Source: Paractinoplanes bogorensis (GTDB taxonomy: Bacteria; Actinomycetota; Actinomycetes; Mycobacteriales; Micromonosporaceae). From it: 64,000 nucleotides of DNA. Each line of letters opens with the position of its first letter. Position 1 is the first letter of the stretch. Positions 1 to 7,614 of the stretch are shown here, in pieces. A model generated the notes under the pieces. The model made no database searches. It was not told the origin of the DNA and saw only the letters and a program-made list of their open reading frames with translations. The translations under genes and the position numbers were made by a program. The stretch lies in NCBI RefSeq assembly GCF_018829635.1, contig NZ_JAHKKG010000004.1, forward strand, positions 620,001 to 684,000, read 5' to 3'.

Positions 1-41
1 GCGCCCATCCCGGCCCGGCCTCCCGCAAGCCGCGGCCGTGA

Positions 42-440
42 TCAACGGGCCTTGAGCACGTCGTCGTAGTGCTGGTTGCGCATCACGCCGAGCACGTTAC
101 CGAACGGGTCGAGCACCGACGCGGTCACGAAACCGGGACCGCGTTCGGTCGGCTTGTCGTGCTCGGTGGCCCCGAGCGCGATCAGCCGCTGGTAGGCGGC
201 CTCGACGTCGTCGACGGCCCAGTAGACGATCGCGCCGGACGGCGTGCCGGTGTGCGGGTGCGGGGCGTACCGGCTGTTCAGCAGGCCGAACTCGTGCTGG
301 TAGTCGCCCACCCGCCATTCCAGGTAGGCGCCCTCCCGGACGAAGTACGGCTCGAGCTCGAACACCCGGGTGTACCAGGCGCGGGCGGCGTCGAGGTCGT
401 CCGCGAAGAAGGAGACGGTGGTCAGTCCGCGAAGAGTCAT
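42..440 (-). CDS. VOC (glyoxalase/bleomycin resistance) family protein
   Basis: This 132-residue protein has the length and layout of a small vicinal oxygen chelate protein: two beta-alpha-beta-beta-beta units, the first opening with TTVSFFADDLDAARAWY and the second closing with the typical DPFGNVLGVM. VOC proteins bind a metal or a small ligand and serve as lyases, dioxygenases or antibiotic sequestrants; the substrate here is unknown. The ATG at 440 is chosen; an in-frame GTG lies two codons upstream at 446. It is divergent from a WYL-domain regulator with a palindromic operator in the 62-bp gap, so it is probably the direct target of that regulator (inference). Confidence 0.85.
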   Translation of the reverse strand: MTLRGLTTVSFFADDLDAARAWYTRVFELEPYFVREGAYLEWRVGDYQHEFGLLNSRYAPHPHTGTPSGAIVYWAVDDVEAAYQRLIALGATEHDKPTERGPGFVTASVLDPFGNVLGVMRNQHYDDVLKAR

Positions 441-459
441 GCGCACAGCATCGCGCCTT

Positions 460-482
460 AAGTGCTCACCTCTTGAGCACTT
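460..482. promoter_or_regulatory. Perfect 9-5-9 inverted repeat, likely WYL-regulator operator
   Basis: AAGTGCTCA, five bases (CCTCT), then TGAGCACTT: nine of nine arm positions pair. It sits midway between the VOC gene and the WYL regulator, where a shared divergent promoter must lie. Binding by the adjacent regulator is inferred from position and symmetry. Confidence 0.65.
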
Positions 483-502
483 TTCCGGGCAGACTGAAAA
501 TC

Positions 503-1432
503 ATGCGAGCTGACCGTCTTGTTGCCGCTCTTCTGCTGATGCAGGCGCGGGGCCGGGTGACCGCGGCCGAACTGGCCACCGAGCTGGAAGTGTCGGTGGC
601 GACGGCCCGGCGTGACCTGGAGGCGTTGTCGGCGGCCGGGATCCCGGTCTATCCGCAGCCCGGCCGGCACGGCGGCTGGCAGCTGGTGGGCGGCGCCCGC
701 ACCGACCTCAGCGGACTGTCGGCGGGCGAGGCCCAGGCCCTGTTCCTGCTGGCCGGACCGGCCGCGGAGTCGTCCGACGAGGTCAAGGCGGCGCTGCGCA
801 AGCTGGTGCGGGCGCTCCCCGAGACGTATCGGAGCCAGGCCCAGGCGGCGGCGGGAGCGACGCTGGTCGACCCGGCCGGATGGGGTGCGGTGCACAAGGA
901 GCGGCCCGACGAGGTGCGGCGGCTGCAGGCGGCGGTGGTCCGGCAGCAGCGGGTCCGGTTCGACTATCGCGGAGCGCCGCGCGTGGCCGACCCGTACGGC
1001 GTCATCGACAAGGACGGCGTCTGGTATCTGATCGCCGGCACCGACCGCGGGCAGCGCACGTTCCGGCTCGACCGGCTGGCCGGGCTCGACGTCACCGGTG
1101 ACGGGTTCGAGCGGCCCGCCGATTTCGACCTCGACGCGGCCTGGGCCGAGGTGGTCGGCGAGATGGAGGACCGGCGGTCGCGTACGTGGGCCACCGTACG
1201 GATCCCGGCCCGGTTCGCCTGGGTGCTGCGCGACCACTTCGGCCGGCACTTCCACCCGGTGCTCGACGAGGGCGAGTTCGTCCGGGTCCGGGTCGGCGCT
1301 CCGGAGCCCCGCGACATCGCCCGGACGCTGTCCGGCTGGGGTTCGGCCGTGGAAGTCCTCGAGCCGGGGTCCGTACGTGCCGAATTGGCCCGCATCGGGT
1401 CCGAACTGGCGGACCTGTATCGCGGCGAGTGA
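503..1432 (+). CDS. HTH/WYL-domain transcriptional regulator (YafY type)
   Basis: The 309-residue protein starts MRADRLVAALLLMQARGRV, the usual start of YafY/DeoR-like winged-helix regulators (residues 1-60, recognition helix around ATARRDLEALSAAGIPV). A WYL domain follows at about 130-220 (DPYGVIDKDGVWYLIAG, TFRLDRLAGLDV) and then a C-terminal WCX-like extension. WYL domains bind nucleotides or small ligands and switch DNA binding. A longer frame opens at 473, but 503 matches family starts and clears the operator. It is divergent from the VOC gene and probably represses it and itself. A close homologue lies at 16182, also divergent from a small metabolic gene. Confidence 0.88.
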   Translation: MRADRLVAALLLMQARGRVTAAELATELEVSVATARRDLEALSAAGIPVYPQPGRHGGWQLVGGARTDLSGLSAGEAQALFLLAGPAAESSDEVKAALRKLVRALPETYRSQAQAAAGATLVDPAGWGAVHKERPDEVRRLQAAVVRQQRVRFDYRGAPRVADPYGVIDKDGVWYLIAGTDRGQRTFRLDRLAGLDVTGDGFERPADFDLDAAWAEVVGEMEDRRSRTWATVRIPARFAWVLRDHFGRHFHPVLDEGEFVRVRVGAPEPRDIARTLSGWGSAVEVLEPGSVRAELARIGSELADLYRGE

Positions 1433-1524
1433 CGACGGTCACACCAGGATCTCTCAACGCGAGGGTCGGATCGCCGATCTGCAACTACCCCAGACCCGAA
1501 CCGAAACCCCGCGGGACGAGCCGA

Positions 1525-2151
1525 ATGAATCGAACCCTCCGCCTGGGCATGGCAGCCGTCGTGCTCTGTGGCAGCCTGTCCGGCTGCTCGAGCTTCTCCG
1601 AGCTCACCAGCAGCAGCAAACCCCTGCTCCCCGGCACCAGCACGCCCAGCGCGTCGCCGTCCGCGTCCCCCAGCGCGACGACGACCGTCGAGGCGGTCAA
1701 GCTGCCGGCCCGGGCGAGCGGCCCGCTCGACACCGGAACCGTCACCCACACGATCAAGCAGGGCACCTTCACCGTCCAGCTGACCTACTGGACCTCGGAC
1801 AACGCCAAGCTCTACACGGCCGAGTCGCAGAAGACGATCAACATCTCCGCCCACATCGAGGACACCGACAGCACGCACCGGGTCCGGCTGACCACCTTCC
1901 AGGTCACCCAGGACGACGGCACCGCCCGGGCCGACGTCGCCACCGACACGGGCAAGTTCGACGTCACCCCGCCCTACCCCTACAACACCGTGGTGACGTT
2001 GCCGGCAGCGACGACGGGAGCGAAGACGCTCGCGCTGACCGTCCGGCTGGATCTGCTCGTCGAGACCGCCCCGAAGTCCAACAGCTACTACCGTTCCACG
2101 GCCCTCGACACCCTGACTCTGCCGCTGCTCACGAATGGTGCCACCCAGTGA
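1525..2151 (+). CDS. Putative lipoprotein upstream of GT2
   Basis: The 208-residue product has a lipoprotein signal peptide, MNRTLRLGMAAVVLCGSLSGC, with lipobox LSGC and acylated Cys21. A Ser/Thr/Pro-rich linker (about 25-55) leads to a beta-rich domain (about 60-205) resembling DUF4352-type immunoglobulin-like domains, without motifs that fix a function. The start is the ATG beside the signal peptide, although the frame stays open further upstream. Its stop overlaps the GTG of the glycosyltransferase (GTGA), so the two are probably translationally coupled and act together at the cell envelope. The partner role is inferred. Confidence 0.8.
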   Translation: MNRTLRLGMAAVVLCGSLSGCSSFSELTSSSKPLLPGTSTPSASPSASPSATTTVEAVKLPARASGPLDTGTVTHTIKQGTFTVQLTYWTSDNAKLYTAESQKTINISAHIEDTDSTHRVRLTTFQVTQDDGTARADVATDTGKFDVTPPYPYNTVVTLPAATTGAKTLALTVRLDLLVETAPKSNSYYRSTALDTLTLPLLTNGATQ

Positions 2152-3662
2152 CCGAGAACGTTCCCGGATTCCGTCGCGCGTCCGACCGCCAGATCCTGCT
2201 GCCCCGCAGCGCGCGGGCCGCCCAGCTGGCCCTGCCGCCGGCCACCCCGCAGCTGACCGACCTGGAGACCATCGAGACGGTGTCCGGCGAGATCGCCCAG
2301 CGGTCGGCCAACGCGCCGCGCCACGCGACGATCAGCTGCATCATCCCCTGCTACAACGAGCAGGACACGATCGCCGACGTGCTCAAGAGCCTGCTGGCGC
2401 AGACCCGCCTGCCGGACGTCATCCACGTCATCATCAACAACACCGACGACGACACCCCGGAGATCGCCCGTACGTTCGAGGGCATCCACACCCGCATGGT
2501 CAAGGGTGAAGAGTTCACGACCCAGATCCACGTGCACGACATGGGCGTGAACCCCGACAAGAAGGTCGGCGCCCTCAACTACGGCTACTTCCTGTCCCGC
2601 GGCTACGACTTCATCCTGGGCGTCGACGGCGACACCACTCTGGCCCGCGACGCCGTCGAGCGCCTCGAACTGGAGATGACCGACGACCCGCGCATCGGCG
2701 GCCTCAGCGCCATCTACAGCATCGACAAGAGCCGCTTCCGCGGCCTGATGGCCCGCTTCCTGATCGCCGGCCAGCGCGCCCAGTTCGCCGCGTTCAACAT
2801 GGACAACCTGCTGCGCGGCCGCAACATGGCCGTGCTCGGCGGCCAGTGCAGCCTGTTCAACGTCAAGGCGCTCGAGATGGTCATGGTGCGCCACCACCAG
2901 CAGGCACCCTGGGTGCGCGACTCCGAGGTCGAGGACAGCAAGCTCTCGCTGCAGATCAAGGACGCCGGCTACAGCACCAAGATCAGCGCCTCGGCCCGCG
3001 CCTTCGTCGGCCCGATGACCAACCTGCGGGCCCTGCACGGCCAGCAGGTCAAGTGGAACTTCGGCGCCATCGACCTGTTCTGGCCGGGCCAGCGCGGCGA
3101 CAACAAGGGCCAGCCGCTGCACCCCAACCTGCGGCTGCGCTGGTACGAGAACATCTCGATGGGCTTCAACATCGCCTCCCGCCTCGGCTTCATGCTGCTG
3201 CTCGTCGCGGCGCTGTCCATCAACGCGTTCAAGTTCAACCCGATCTGGCTGATCCCGCCGGCCGTCGCCGTGCTGCTCAACCTGCGCCTGGCCCTGTCCA
3301 TGAAGGACAAGAGCGCGTCCGACATCATGTACGCCGCGCTGGCCCTGCCGGCCGAGCTGTACATGTGGATCCGCATGGGCCACTTCGTCAGCGCCTGGGC
3401 CCAGTTCTTCGCCAAGACCGACCAGGACAACTGGGCCGCTCAGGCCAACGCCGAGAAGGGCAAGGGTTCCGCCTACGTCATGCCGCTGGTCGTGCTGGTG
3501 GCCATCATGGGCGGCGCCGTCTTCGCCTGGACCCAGCAGAGCGTCGCGGTGCAGTCGGCGATCCTCTCCCTGGGCTGGCCGATCCTCTACATCGCGACGA
3601 TCGCCCAGACCGTCTTCATGGCGCGCAAGCTGGTCCGCCGTCACCGCGGTTTCGCCGTCTGA
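2148..3662 (+). CDS. Processive family 2 glycosyltransferase, membrane-bound
   Basis: The 504-residue protein has a GT-A domain from about residue 60 (ATISCIIPCYNEQDTI), the metal-binding DGD at 160-162, an ED pair at 262-263 and a QQVKW motif at 299-303. That order (D, DxD, D, QxxRW-like) is the signature of processive GT2 enzymes such as cellulose, hyaluronan or poly-GlcNAc synthases. About four membrane helices follow residue 325, with two more near the C-terminus. No PilZ domain is visible, so direct c-di-GMP control is not supported. The polymer made is unknown. The GTG start overlaps the lipoprotein stop by 4 bp. A strong terminator follows. Confidence 0.87.
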   Translation: MTENVPGFRRASDRQILLPRSARAAQLALPPATPQLTDLETIETVSGEIAQRSANAPRHATISCIIPCYNEQDTIADVLKSLLAQTRLPDVIHVIINNTDDDTPEIARTFEGIHTRMVKGEEFTTQIHVHDMGVNPDKKVGALNYGYFLSRGYDFILGVDGDTTLARDAVERLELEMTDDPRIGGLSAIYSIDKSRFRGLMARFLIAGQRAQFAAFNMDNLLRGRNMAVLGGQCSLFNVKALEMVMVRHHQQAPWVRDSEVEDSKLSLQIKDAGYSTKISASARAFVGPMTNLRALHGQQVKWNFGAIDLFWPGQRGDNKGQPLHPNLRLRWYENISMGFNIASRLGFMLLLVAALSINAFKFNPIWLIPPAVAVLLNLRLALSMKDKSASDIMYAALALPAELYMWIRMGHFVSAWAQFFAKTDQDNWAAQANAEKGKGSAYVMPLVVLVAIMGGAVFAWTQQSVAVQSAILSLGWPILYIATIAQTVFMARKLVRRHRGFAV

Positions 3663-3676
3663 CAATCCGCACCATC

Positions 3677-3711
3677 AGCCCGGCCGATCGACTCAGATCG
3701 GCCGGGCTTTT
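3677..3711 (+). terminator. Rho-independent terminator after the GT2 gene
   Basis: AGCCCGGCCGAT, an 8-base loop, then ATCGGCCGGGCT: a perfect 12-bp stem followed directly by a short T run, 15 bp after the stop codon. It closes the lipoprotein-GT2 transcription unit. Confidence 0.85.
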
Positions 3712-3774
3712 CCCGTACGCCGGCACAACCGACCCAACCGCACCATCCAGGTCCCCGCGGCTTCGCCGGCCTGA

Positions 3775-3933
3775 GTGCGACATCCGGCCGTAGCGCACGA
3801 CCGGCGTGGACCCCCGGCCGCCTCGGTGGACTGCACCCGCGGCGGGCCCCCGCTGGACGAGAGCTTGCCGGGCCTGGTGTCGTTCGAGCTGATCGACCCC
3901 GACGGCAACCATCTGCGGTTCGCCGGCTCGTAG
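3775..3933 (+). pseudogene. C-terminal remnant of a VOC-family gene
   Basis: A 52-codon open stretch ends SFELIDPDGNHLRFAGS, which is the closing beta strand and conserved DPDGN motif of VOC proteins. Nothing upstream in this frame encodes the rest of such a domain (a stop sits at 3772-3774), and no start with a ribosome binding site is seen. It is best read as the 3' relic of a deleted gene. It is not a copy of the VOC gene at the left edge, whose ending differs. Confidence 0.55.
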
Positions 3934-4013
3934 CGGCTATGCCTTGCGGTATAGGCAGGTCTCCGCCCGTCGCCAGATCCGCGCGGGCACCCCCGGCGGC
4001 CACACTTTCCCGC

Positions 4014-4253
4014 ATGGAGAACACCGGCAAGACACGCACCTGGATCCGCCGCCTCGTGATCGGCCTGGCCTGCACGCCGCTGGCCGCGATCGGCGTAGTG
4101 CACGCGATGGGCCGCTCCGGCGACTTCGGCGTACTGGGAAAGTGGTGGGTGATGGTCCCGCTGGCCGTGGCCGGCATCCTCGCCTGGGAACTCATCGAGA
4201 AGGCCGTAGCCTGGGCCACCCGCGAGCCCGGCCGAGCCGAGCACGGCGCCTAG
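4014..4253 (+). CDS. Small two-helix membrane protein
   Basis: The 79-residue product from the ATG at 4014 has two hydrophobic segments, about residues 12-32 (VIGLACTPLAAIGVVHAM) and 43-62 (WWVMVPLAVAGILAWELI), joined by a short loop, with charged ends. It resembles short actinobacterial membrane proteins of unknown role. An upstream ATG at 3939 gives a basic, low-complexity extension that is unlikely to be translated. The next gene starts 9 bp downstream, so the two may be co-transcribed. No function can be assigned. Confidence 0.6.
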   Translation: MENTGKTRTWIRRLVIGLACTPLAAIGVVHAMGRSGDFGVLGKWWVMVPLAVAGILAWELIEKAVAWATREPGRAEHGA

Positions 4254-4262
4254 GGTTGGGTA

Positions 4263-4655
4263 ATGCGGCAGCGGATCGAGGTGACCGGCGACGGCATCAT
4301 CGTGACGTCGGTGACCGAGCCCCTGATCTCGGTTTTCGGCCAGGTCGTGCGGCCCGGAGCAACCGATGTCGTCGAGCTGCCGTGGGTGGAGATATCGCAA
4401 ATCTCGGTTTCGGCGATCGAACTCCCACCCGACGGGCTCCGCTGGGTCAGCCTGACGGTGGACACCACGTGGGGTGAGTACTTCGAGCTGGCCGAGGACG
4501 CCGTGGGCTACGCCGCCACGGTGTCGGAGCTCTGCCGCCGATCCGGCCTGCGGCTGCCGGACAGCAGTGCGTCAACGCCGGCGCACCAGGTGATCTGGAC
4601 GCCTGACCGCTCACAGCTGCTCGGCCTCAGCGAGGACGGTCGGGTGCAGCAGTGA
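4263..4655 (+). CDS. Hypothetical protein, beta-rich
   Basis: This 130-residue soluble protein has alternating beta-strand patterns (IEVTGDGIIVTSVTEPLISV, RWVSLTVDTTWGEYFEL) and a C-terminal helix, without a motif I recognise. It has no signal peptide or membrane helix. Its last 45 bp overlap the 3' end of the convergent DUF2283 gene, so the two transcripts are antisense at their ends. Codon use and third-position GC look like those of real neighbouring genes, which supports coding in both frames. Confidence 0.6.
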   Translation: MRQRIEVTGDGIIVTSVTEPLISVFGQVVRPGATDVVELPWVEISQISVSAIELPPDGLRWVSLTVDTTWGEYFELAEDAVGYAATVSELCRRSGLRLPDSSASTPAHQVIWTPDRSQLLGLSEDGRVQQ

Positions 4656-4823
4656 CCGGGCGCCGATCACCTCGACGCCGAGCAGGCGGCCCTCCGGATC
4701 GAAGTCGAGCACGATGTCACCACGGCCGGGACGCTCGACGACCACCTGCTCGAGGGCGGGCGCGTCGCGCTCCGCGACGGTGAAGTAGGCAGCGTCCGCC
4801 TCGGCGTCGTAGGTCGAGTGCAT
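4611..4823 (-). CDS. DUF2283-family small protein
   Basis: The 70-residue product, MHSTYDAEADAAYFTVAE...DIVLDFDPEGRLLGVEVI, matches the DUF2283 pattern: YD..ADA.Y, then D.VLDFD..GRLLGVE.L. These small proteins are common, often near toxin-antitoxin or metabolic genes, and have no established biochemical role. The ATG shares one base with the stop of the upstream NTF2-like gene (TGATG), which implies translational coupling. The 3' end overlaps a convergent gene by 45 bp. Confidence 0.8.
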   Translation of the reverse strand: MHSTYDAEADAAYFTVAERDAPALEQVVVERPGRGDIVLDFDPEGRLLGVEVIGARSLLHPTVLAEAEQL

Positions 4824-5221
4824 CAGGCGGCGGTCTGCGCTTGGAGGATGCGCTGCAGCTCGTCGGAGAGCACCCAGATGGCGCTTATCCGGCCGTCGTC
4901 GTCGAGGGTCAGCACGTCGATGCCCAGGCCGCTCACCACGCGGCCGGTCGGGGGCAGGTCGCCCAGCGGCGTCGACCAGACGCCGGTGTGCCGGGCCCGG
5001 TGCCGGAACGCCACGGTCAGCTTGCCCGGGGCGCGCACCCGGTCGACGATCTCGAACTCGTGGTCGGTGAACGCGCTGTGCAGGGCCGACGCCCGGGCGA
5101 CCAGGTCGGTCACGGTCATCGGGGTGCCGTTGATGACGACCGGGTCGGCGTACACAAGCCGGAAGTCGGCCTCGATCGGCGGACCCAGCCACAGCGCGAA
5201 CAGCTGTTCCTCGAACTCCAT
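4823..5221 (-). CDS. SnoaL/NTF2-like fold protein
   Basis: The 132-residue protein from MEFEEQLFALWLGPP has the alpha-helical start and curved sheet pattern of SnoaL-like (NTF2 superfamily) proteins: ALHSAFTDHEFEIVDRVRAPGKLTVAFRHRARHTG, then GLGIDVLTLDDDGRISAIWVLSDE at the end. Such proteins are cyclases, isomerases or ligand-binding subunits; no catalytic set can be named here. The ATG at 5221 is preferred to an upstream one at 5257 because it follows the previous gene's stop and starts the first helix. It is third in a TetR-led unit. Confidence 0.75.
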   Translation of the reverse strand: MEFEEQLFALWLGPPIEADFRLVYADPVVINGTPMTVTDLVARASALHSAFTDHEFEIVDRVRAPGKLTVAFRHRARHTGVWSTPLGDLPPTGRVVSGLGIDVLTLDDDGRISAIWVLSDELQRILQAQTAA

Positions 5222-5249
5222 CCGTGCAGCGTCTCCCCGGCGGGCCGGC

Positions 5250-5915
5250 TCAGGCAAGCGGCGCGTACCAGCGGGCGCCGGTCACCTGGACCCGGGTCTC
5301 CTGTTTCCGGTTCCAGTTGACCTCCATGCCGTGCCGGCGCAGGACGGGGAAGACCACGTCGTCGAGCAGGCGTTCGACCCCGGCCCGGTAGTGCGCCTGC
5401 TGCTCGTCCTCGGTGAGGGCCGCGTACGCGTCGCGGTCGAAGTCGGCGGGCGGGTAGGCGCCGTAGCCCAGATAGACCGACCCGGCGGCGCTCTCGGCCA
5501 GCGCCTCGGCGTCCTGCTGGTGGTACCAGAGGTAGCCGTGCCAGTGCCGGGAGTCGTCGCGCTCGTCGTGGATCTCGGTCGCGGCGCAGGTGCCGCAGCA
5601 GGTGAAGTTCTCGCGGGCGAGCACGCCGGCCGCGTTGAGCTCGTCGAAGGCGCGGGTGAGGTTGCTGGTCACCGCTCCCCAGGCCTGCTGCTGGGTGCGC
5701 CGGGCGGCGACGGCGGCGTCGAACGCGGCGACCAGTTCCGCGTTGTCGACAGCGAAGACGCCGTCGAAGCAGTCGACGAAGTCGTCGGTGTCGGTCGCGC
5801 CGCGCACGATCCACGACCAGATCTGGTCCTCGATCTCGGTGCGGGCGGGTTCGGCGACCCGCTCGGGCACGAACCGGACGCCGGCCGGACGGTTGTTGTA
5901 GACCCAGTCATTCAC
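5250..5915 (-). CDS. DUF6891-like protein
   Basis: The 221-residue protein (GTG at 5915, overlapping the TetR stop as GTGA) contains the stretch FTCCGTCAATEIHDE and HGYLWYHQQDAEAL, followed by a glycine-rich strand SVYLGYGAY. This CCGTC...HQQD...YLAYG arrangement is what I associate with the DUF6891 family, whose role is not known. The clustered cysteines could bind metal (inference). No signal peptide or membrane helix is present. The overlap with tetR makes co-regulation likely. Confidence 0.7.
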   Translation of the reverse strand: MNDWVYNNRPAGVRFVPERVAEPARTEIEDQIWSWIVRGATDTDDFVDCFDGVFAVDNAELVAAFDAAVAARRTQQQAWGAVTSNLTRAFDELNAAGVLARENFTCCGTCAATEIHDERDDSRHWHGYLWYHQQDAEALAESAAGSVYLGYGAYPPADFDRDAYAALTEDEQQAHYRAGVERLLDDVVFPVLRRHGMEVNWNRKQETRVQVTGARWYAPLA

Positions 5916-6637
5916 GCCGGCGATGATGCCACGCCGCCCGAGCCGTGCGCGATCACGCGGTCGAGCCACTCGGCCAGCATCTGGCGTTCGACCGGTGTCA
6001 GCGCCTCGAGGCCGGGCGCCGCGGCCCGCACGGCGACGGCCGGCGTGACCGGGCCGGTGGCCGGCGGGGGCGCCACGTCCAGGATCTGGGCGAGGACGGC
6101 GTCGTACATGCCGGCCGCGAGACCGGGATCACGCTCCTCCGGCGGCGCGGCCAGGAGCACCTGGATGGTGCCGATCGCGGCGCTCTCGAGAAGCCCGGCG
6201 GCGCGCTGCTCGCTGACCCGGAGGCGGCCGGTGGCGGCGATCCGGTGGATCCGCTCCTGCAGGTGTTCGCGCCCGGTGCGCGCCGCGGGTGAGCGCCGGA
6301 CCCGGCCGGGGTCGCTCAACAGGCGGAACAGGGCGGGGTTGGCCAGGCCGAAGGCGATCTGGTGCTGCCACGCCGTCCGCAGATCGGCTACCGGGTCGTC
6401 GCCGGCGGCGGCCGCGGCTTTGCCGGCCACGAGATCGGCCATCACGTGCTCGGCTACGGCCTCCAGCAGGCCGTCCTTGTCGCCGAACAGGCGGTAGATC
6501 ATCGGAGCCTGCACGCCGGCCAGCTCGGCTATCCCGCGCGTGGTGACCGCGGCCGGCCCCTCCTCACGCAGCCGGCGGGCCGCGATCTCGATGATGCGGG
6601 ACCGGGTGTCGGCGCGGCGGGCGGCGGTGGCGGACAT
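5912..6637 (-). CDS. TetR family transcriptional regulator
   Basis: The 241-residue protein has an N-terminal TetR helix-turn-helix at about 10-55 (RSRIIEIAARRLREEGPAAVTTRGIAELAGVQAPMIYRLFGDKDGL) and a helical ligand domain. The ATG at 6637 is used; a GTG three codons upstream is possible. It heads a four-gene unit (tetR, DUF6891-like, SnoaL-like, DUF2283) and is divergent from an MDR oxidoreductase at 6712, so it probably controls both directions. The ligand is unknown. Confidence 0.87.
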   Translation of the reverse strand: MSATAARRADTRSRIIEIAARRLREEGPAAVTTRGIAELAGVQAPMIYRLFGDKDGLLEAVAEHVMADLVAGKAAAAAGDDPVADLRTAWQHQIAFGLANPALFRLLSDPGRVRRSPAARTGREHLQERIHRIAATGRLRVSEQRAAGLLESAAIGTIQVLLAAPPEERDPGLAAGMYDAVLAQILDVAPPPATGPVTPAVAVRAAAPGLEALTPVERQMLAEWLDRVIAHGSGGVASSPA

Positions 6638-6651
6638 GCGGACCACGATAA

Positions 6652-6671
6652 CCGACGGGTGCTAACGTCGG
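6652..6671. promoter_or_regulatory. Inverted repeat between tetR and the MDR gene
   Basis: CCGACG, eight bases, then CGTCGG, within the 74-bp divergent gap. Six-base arms are short for a TetR operator, so this is a candidate only. Confidence 0.35.
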
Positions 6672-6711
6672 AAGCAGGAAAGTGATTCCGTTGATAGCTG
6701 AGGGGCGCACG

Positions 6712-7614
6712 ATGAAGGCAGTTCGTTACGACCGTTTCGAGGGCATCGACGGTCTGTTCGTCGACGAGGTGGCCGAGCCCGTGCCGGGGCCGCACGAGGT
6801 GGTCGTCCGGGTCGAGGCGGGCGCGCTCAACCCGGGGGCGTTGCCGGCGCTCAGCGGCAGCGAGTACATCCCGGGGCGCGACCTGGCCGGCGTCGTCGTG
6901 GCGGTGGGCGACAGCGCGACCGGGTTCGCCGTGGGCGACGAGGTGCTCGGCTGGCTGCAGAGCTGGGATGCCCACGCGGAACTGGTCGCAATCCCGGCGG
7001 CCCAGCTGGTGCGGAAACCGGAGGGCCTGTCGTGGGACGTGGCGGGGTCGCTCTACACGACTCCGATGGCGGGGCTGGGTGCGGTTCGGGCGGTCGATCC
7101 CCGTACAGGGGAAACGCTGGTGGTCTCCGGCGCGTCGGGCGGGGTCGGATTCACGGCGGCCCAGCTCGCGATCCGGGCCGGGGCAACCGTGATCGGACTG
7201 ACCAGCGCGGCCCACTTCGACCTGCTGACGCGGCACGGCATCCGGCCGGTGCGCTACGGCGAGGGGGAGGACGAGCGGATCCTCAACGTGGCCGGCAGCA
7301 AGGGTGTGCAGGCGTTCATCGACGCGGTCGGCGGCGGCTACATCGACCTCGCGCTCGAACTGGGCGTGCCGCGCGACCGGATCGACACGGTGGTCGACTA
7401 TCGCGGCGCCAAGGAGAAGGGCGTGAAGGCGCTCGGCACGATCGACGCCGGCGGCCTGCCCGCACTGGCCGAACTGGCCGGGCTGGCCGCCGAGGGCGAG
7501 TTGCACATCCCGATCGCGGCCACGTTCCCGCTCAGTGCGGTGCAGGACGCCTACCGCGCGCTGGCCAACCGCAAGTCCCACGGCCGCATCGTCCTGCGTC
7601 CGCAAGAAAACTAG
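6712..7614 (+). CDS. Zinc-independent MDR/quinone oxidoreductase-like protein
   Basis: The 300-residue protein, MKAVRYDRFEGIDGLFV, is a medium-chain dehydrogenase/reductase of the NADPH:quinone reductase type. The GroES-like half (about 1-115) contains YIPGRDLAGVVVAVG; the Rossmann half carries the nucleotide loop SGASGGVGFTAAQLA at about 140. The structural zinc cysteines of alcohol dehydrogenases are absent, as in the quinone reductase branch. The ATG at 6712 fits the family start. It is divergent from tetR, so it is a likely detoxification enzyme under that repressor. Its stop overlaps the convergent ABC ATPase stop by 4 bp. Confidence 0.87.
   Translation: MKAVRYDRFEGIDGLFVDEVAEPVPGPHEVVVRVEAGALNPGALPALSGSEYIPGRDLAGVVVAVGDSATGFAVGDEVLGWLQSWDAHAELVAIPAAQLVRKPEGLSWDVAGSLYTTPMAGLGAVRAVDPRTGETLVVSGASGGVGFTAAQLAIRAGATVIGLTSAAHFDLLTRHGIRPVRYGEGEDERILNVAGSKGVQAFIDAVGGGYIDLALELGVPRDRIDTVVDYRGAKEKGVKALGTIDAGGLPALAELAGLAAEGELHIPIAATFPLSAVQDAYRALANRKSHGRIVLRPQEN

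Noticed and set aside
1098..2147. A long open frame in front of the GT2 gene that would give a product of 854 residues
   Set aside because: The extra part lies across the WYL and lipoprotein genes in another frame and is low-complexity Arg/Pro. The GTG at 2148 overlaps the lipoprotein stop and fits the GT2 domain.
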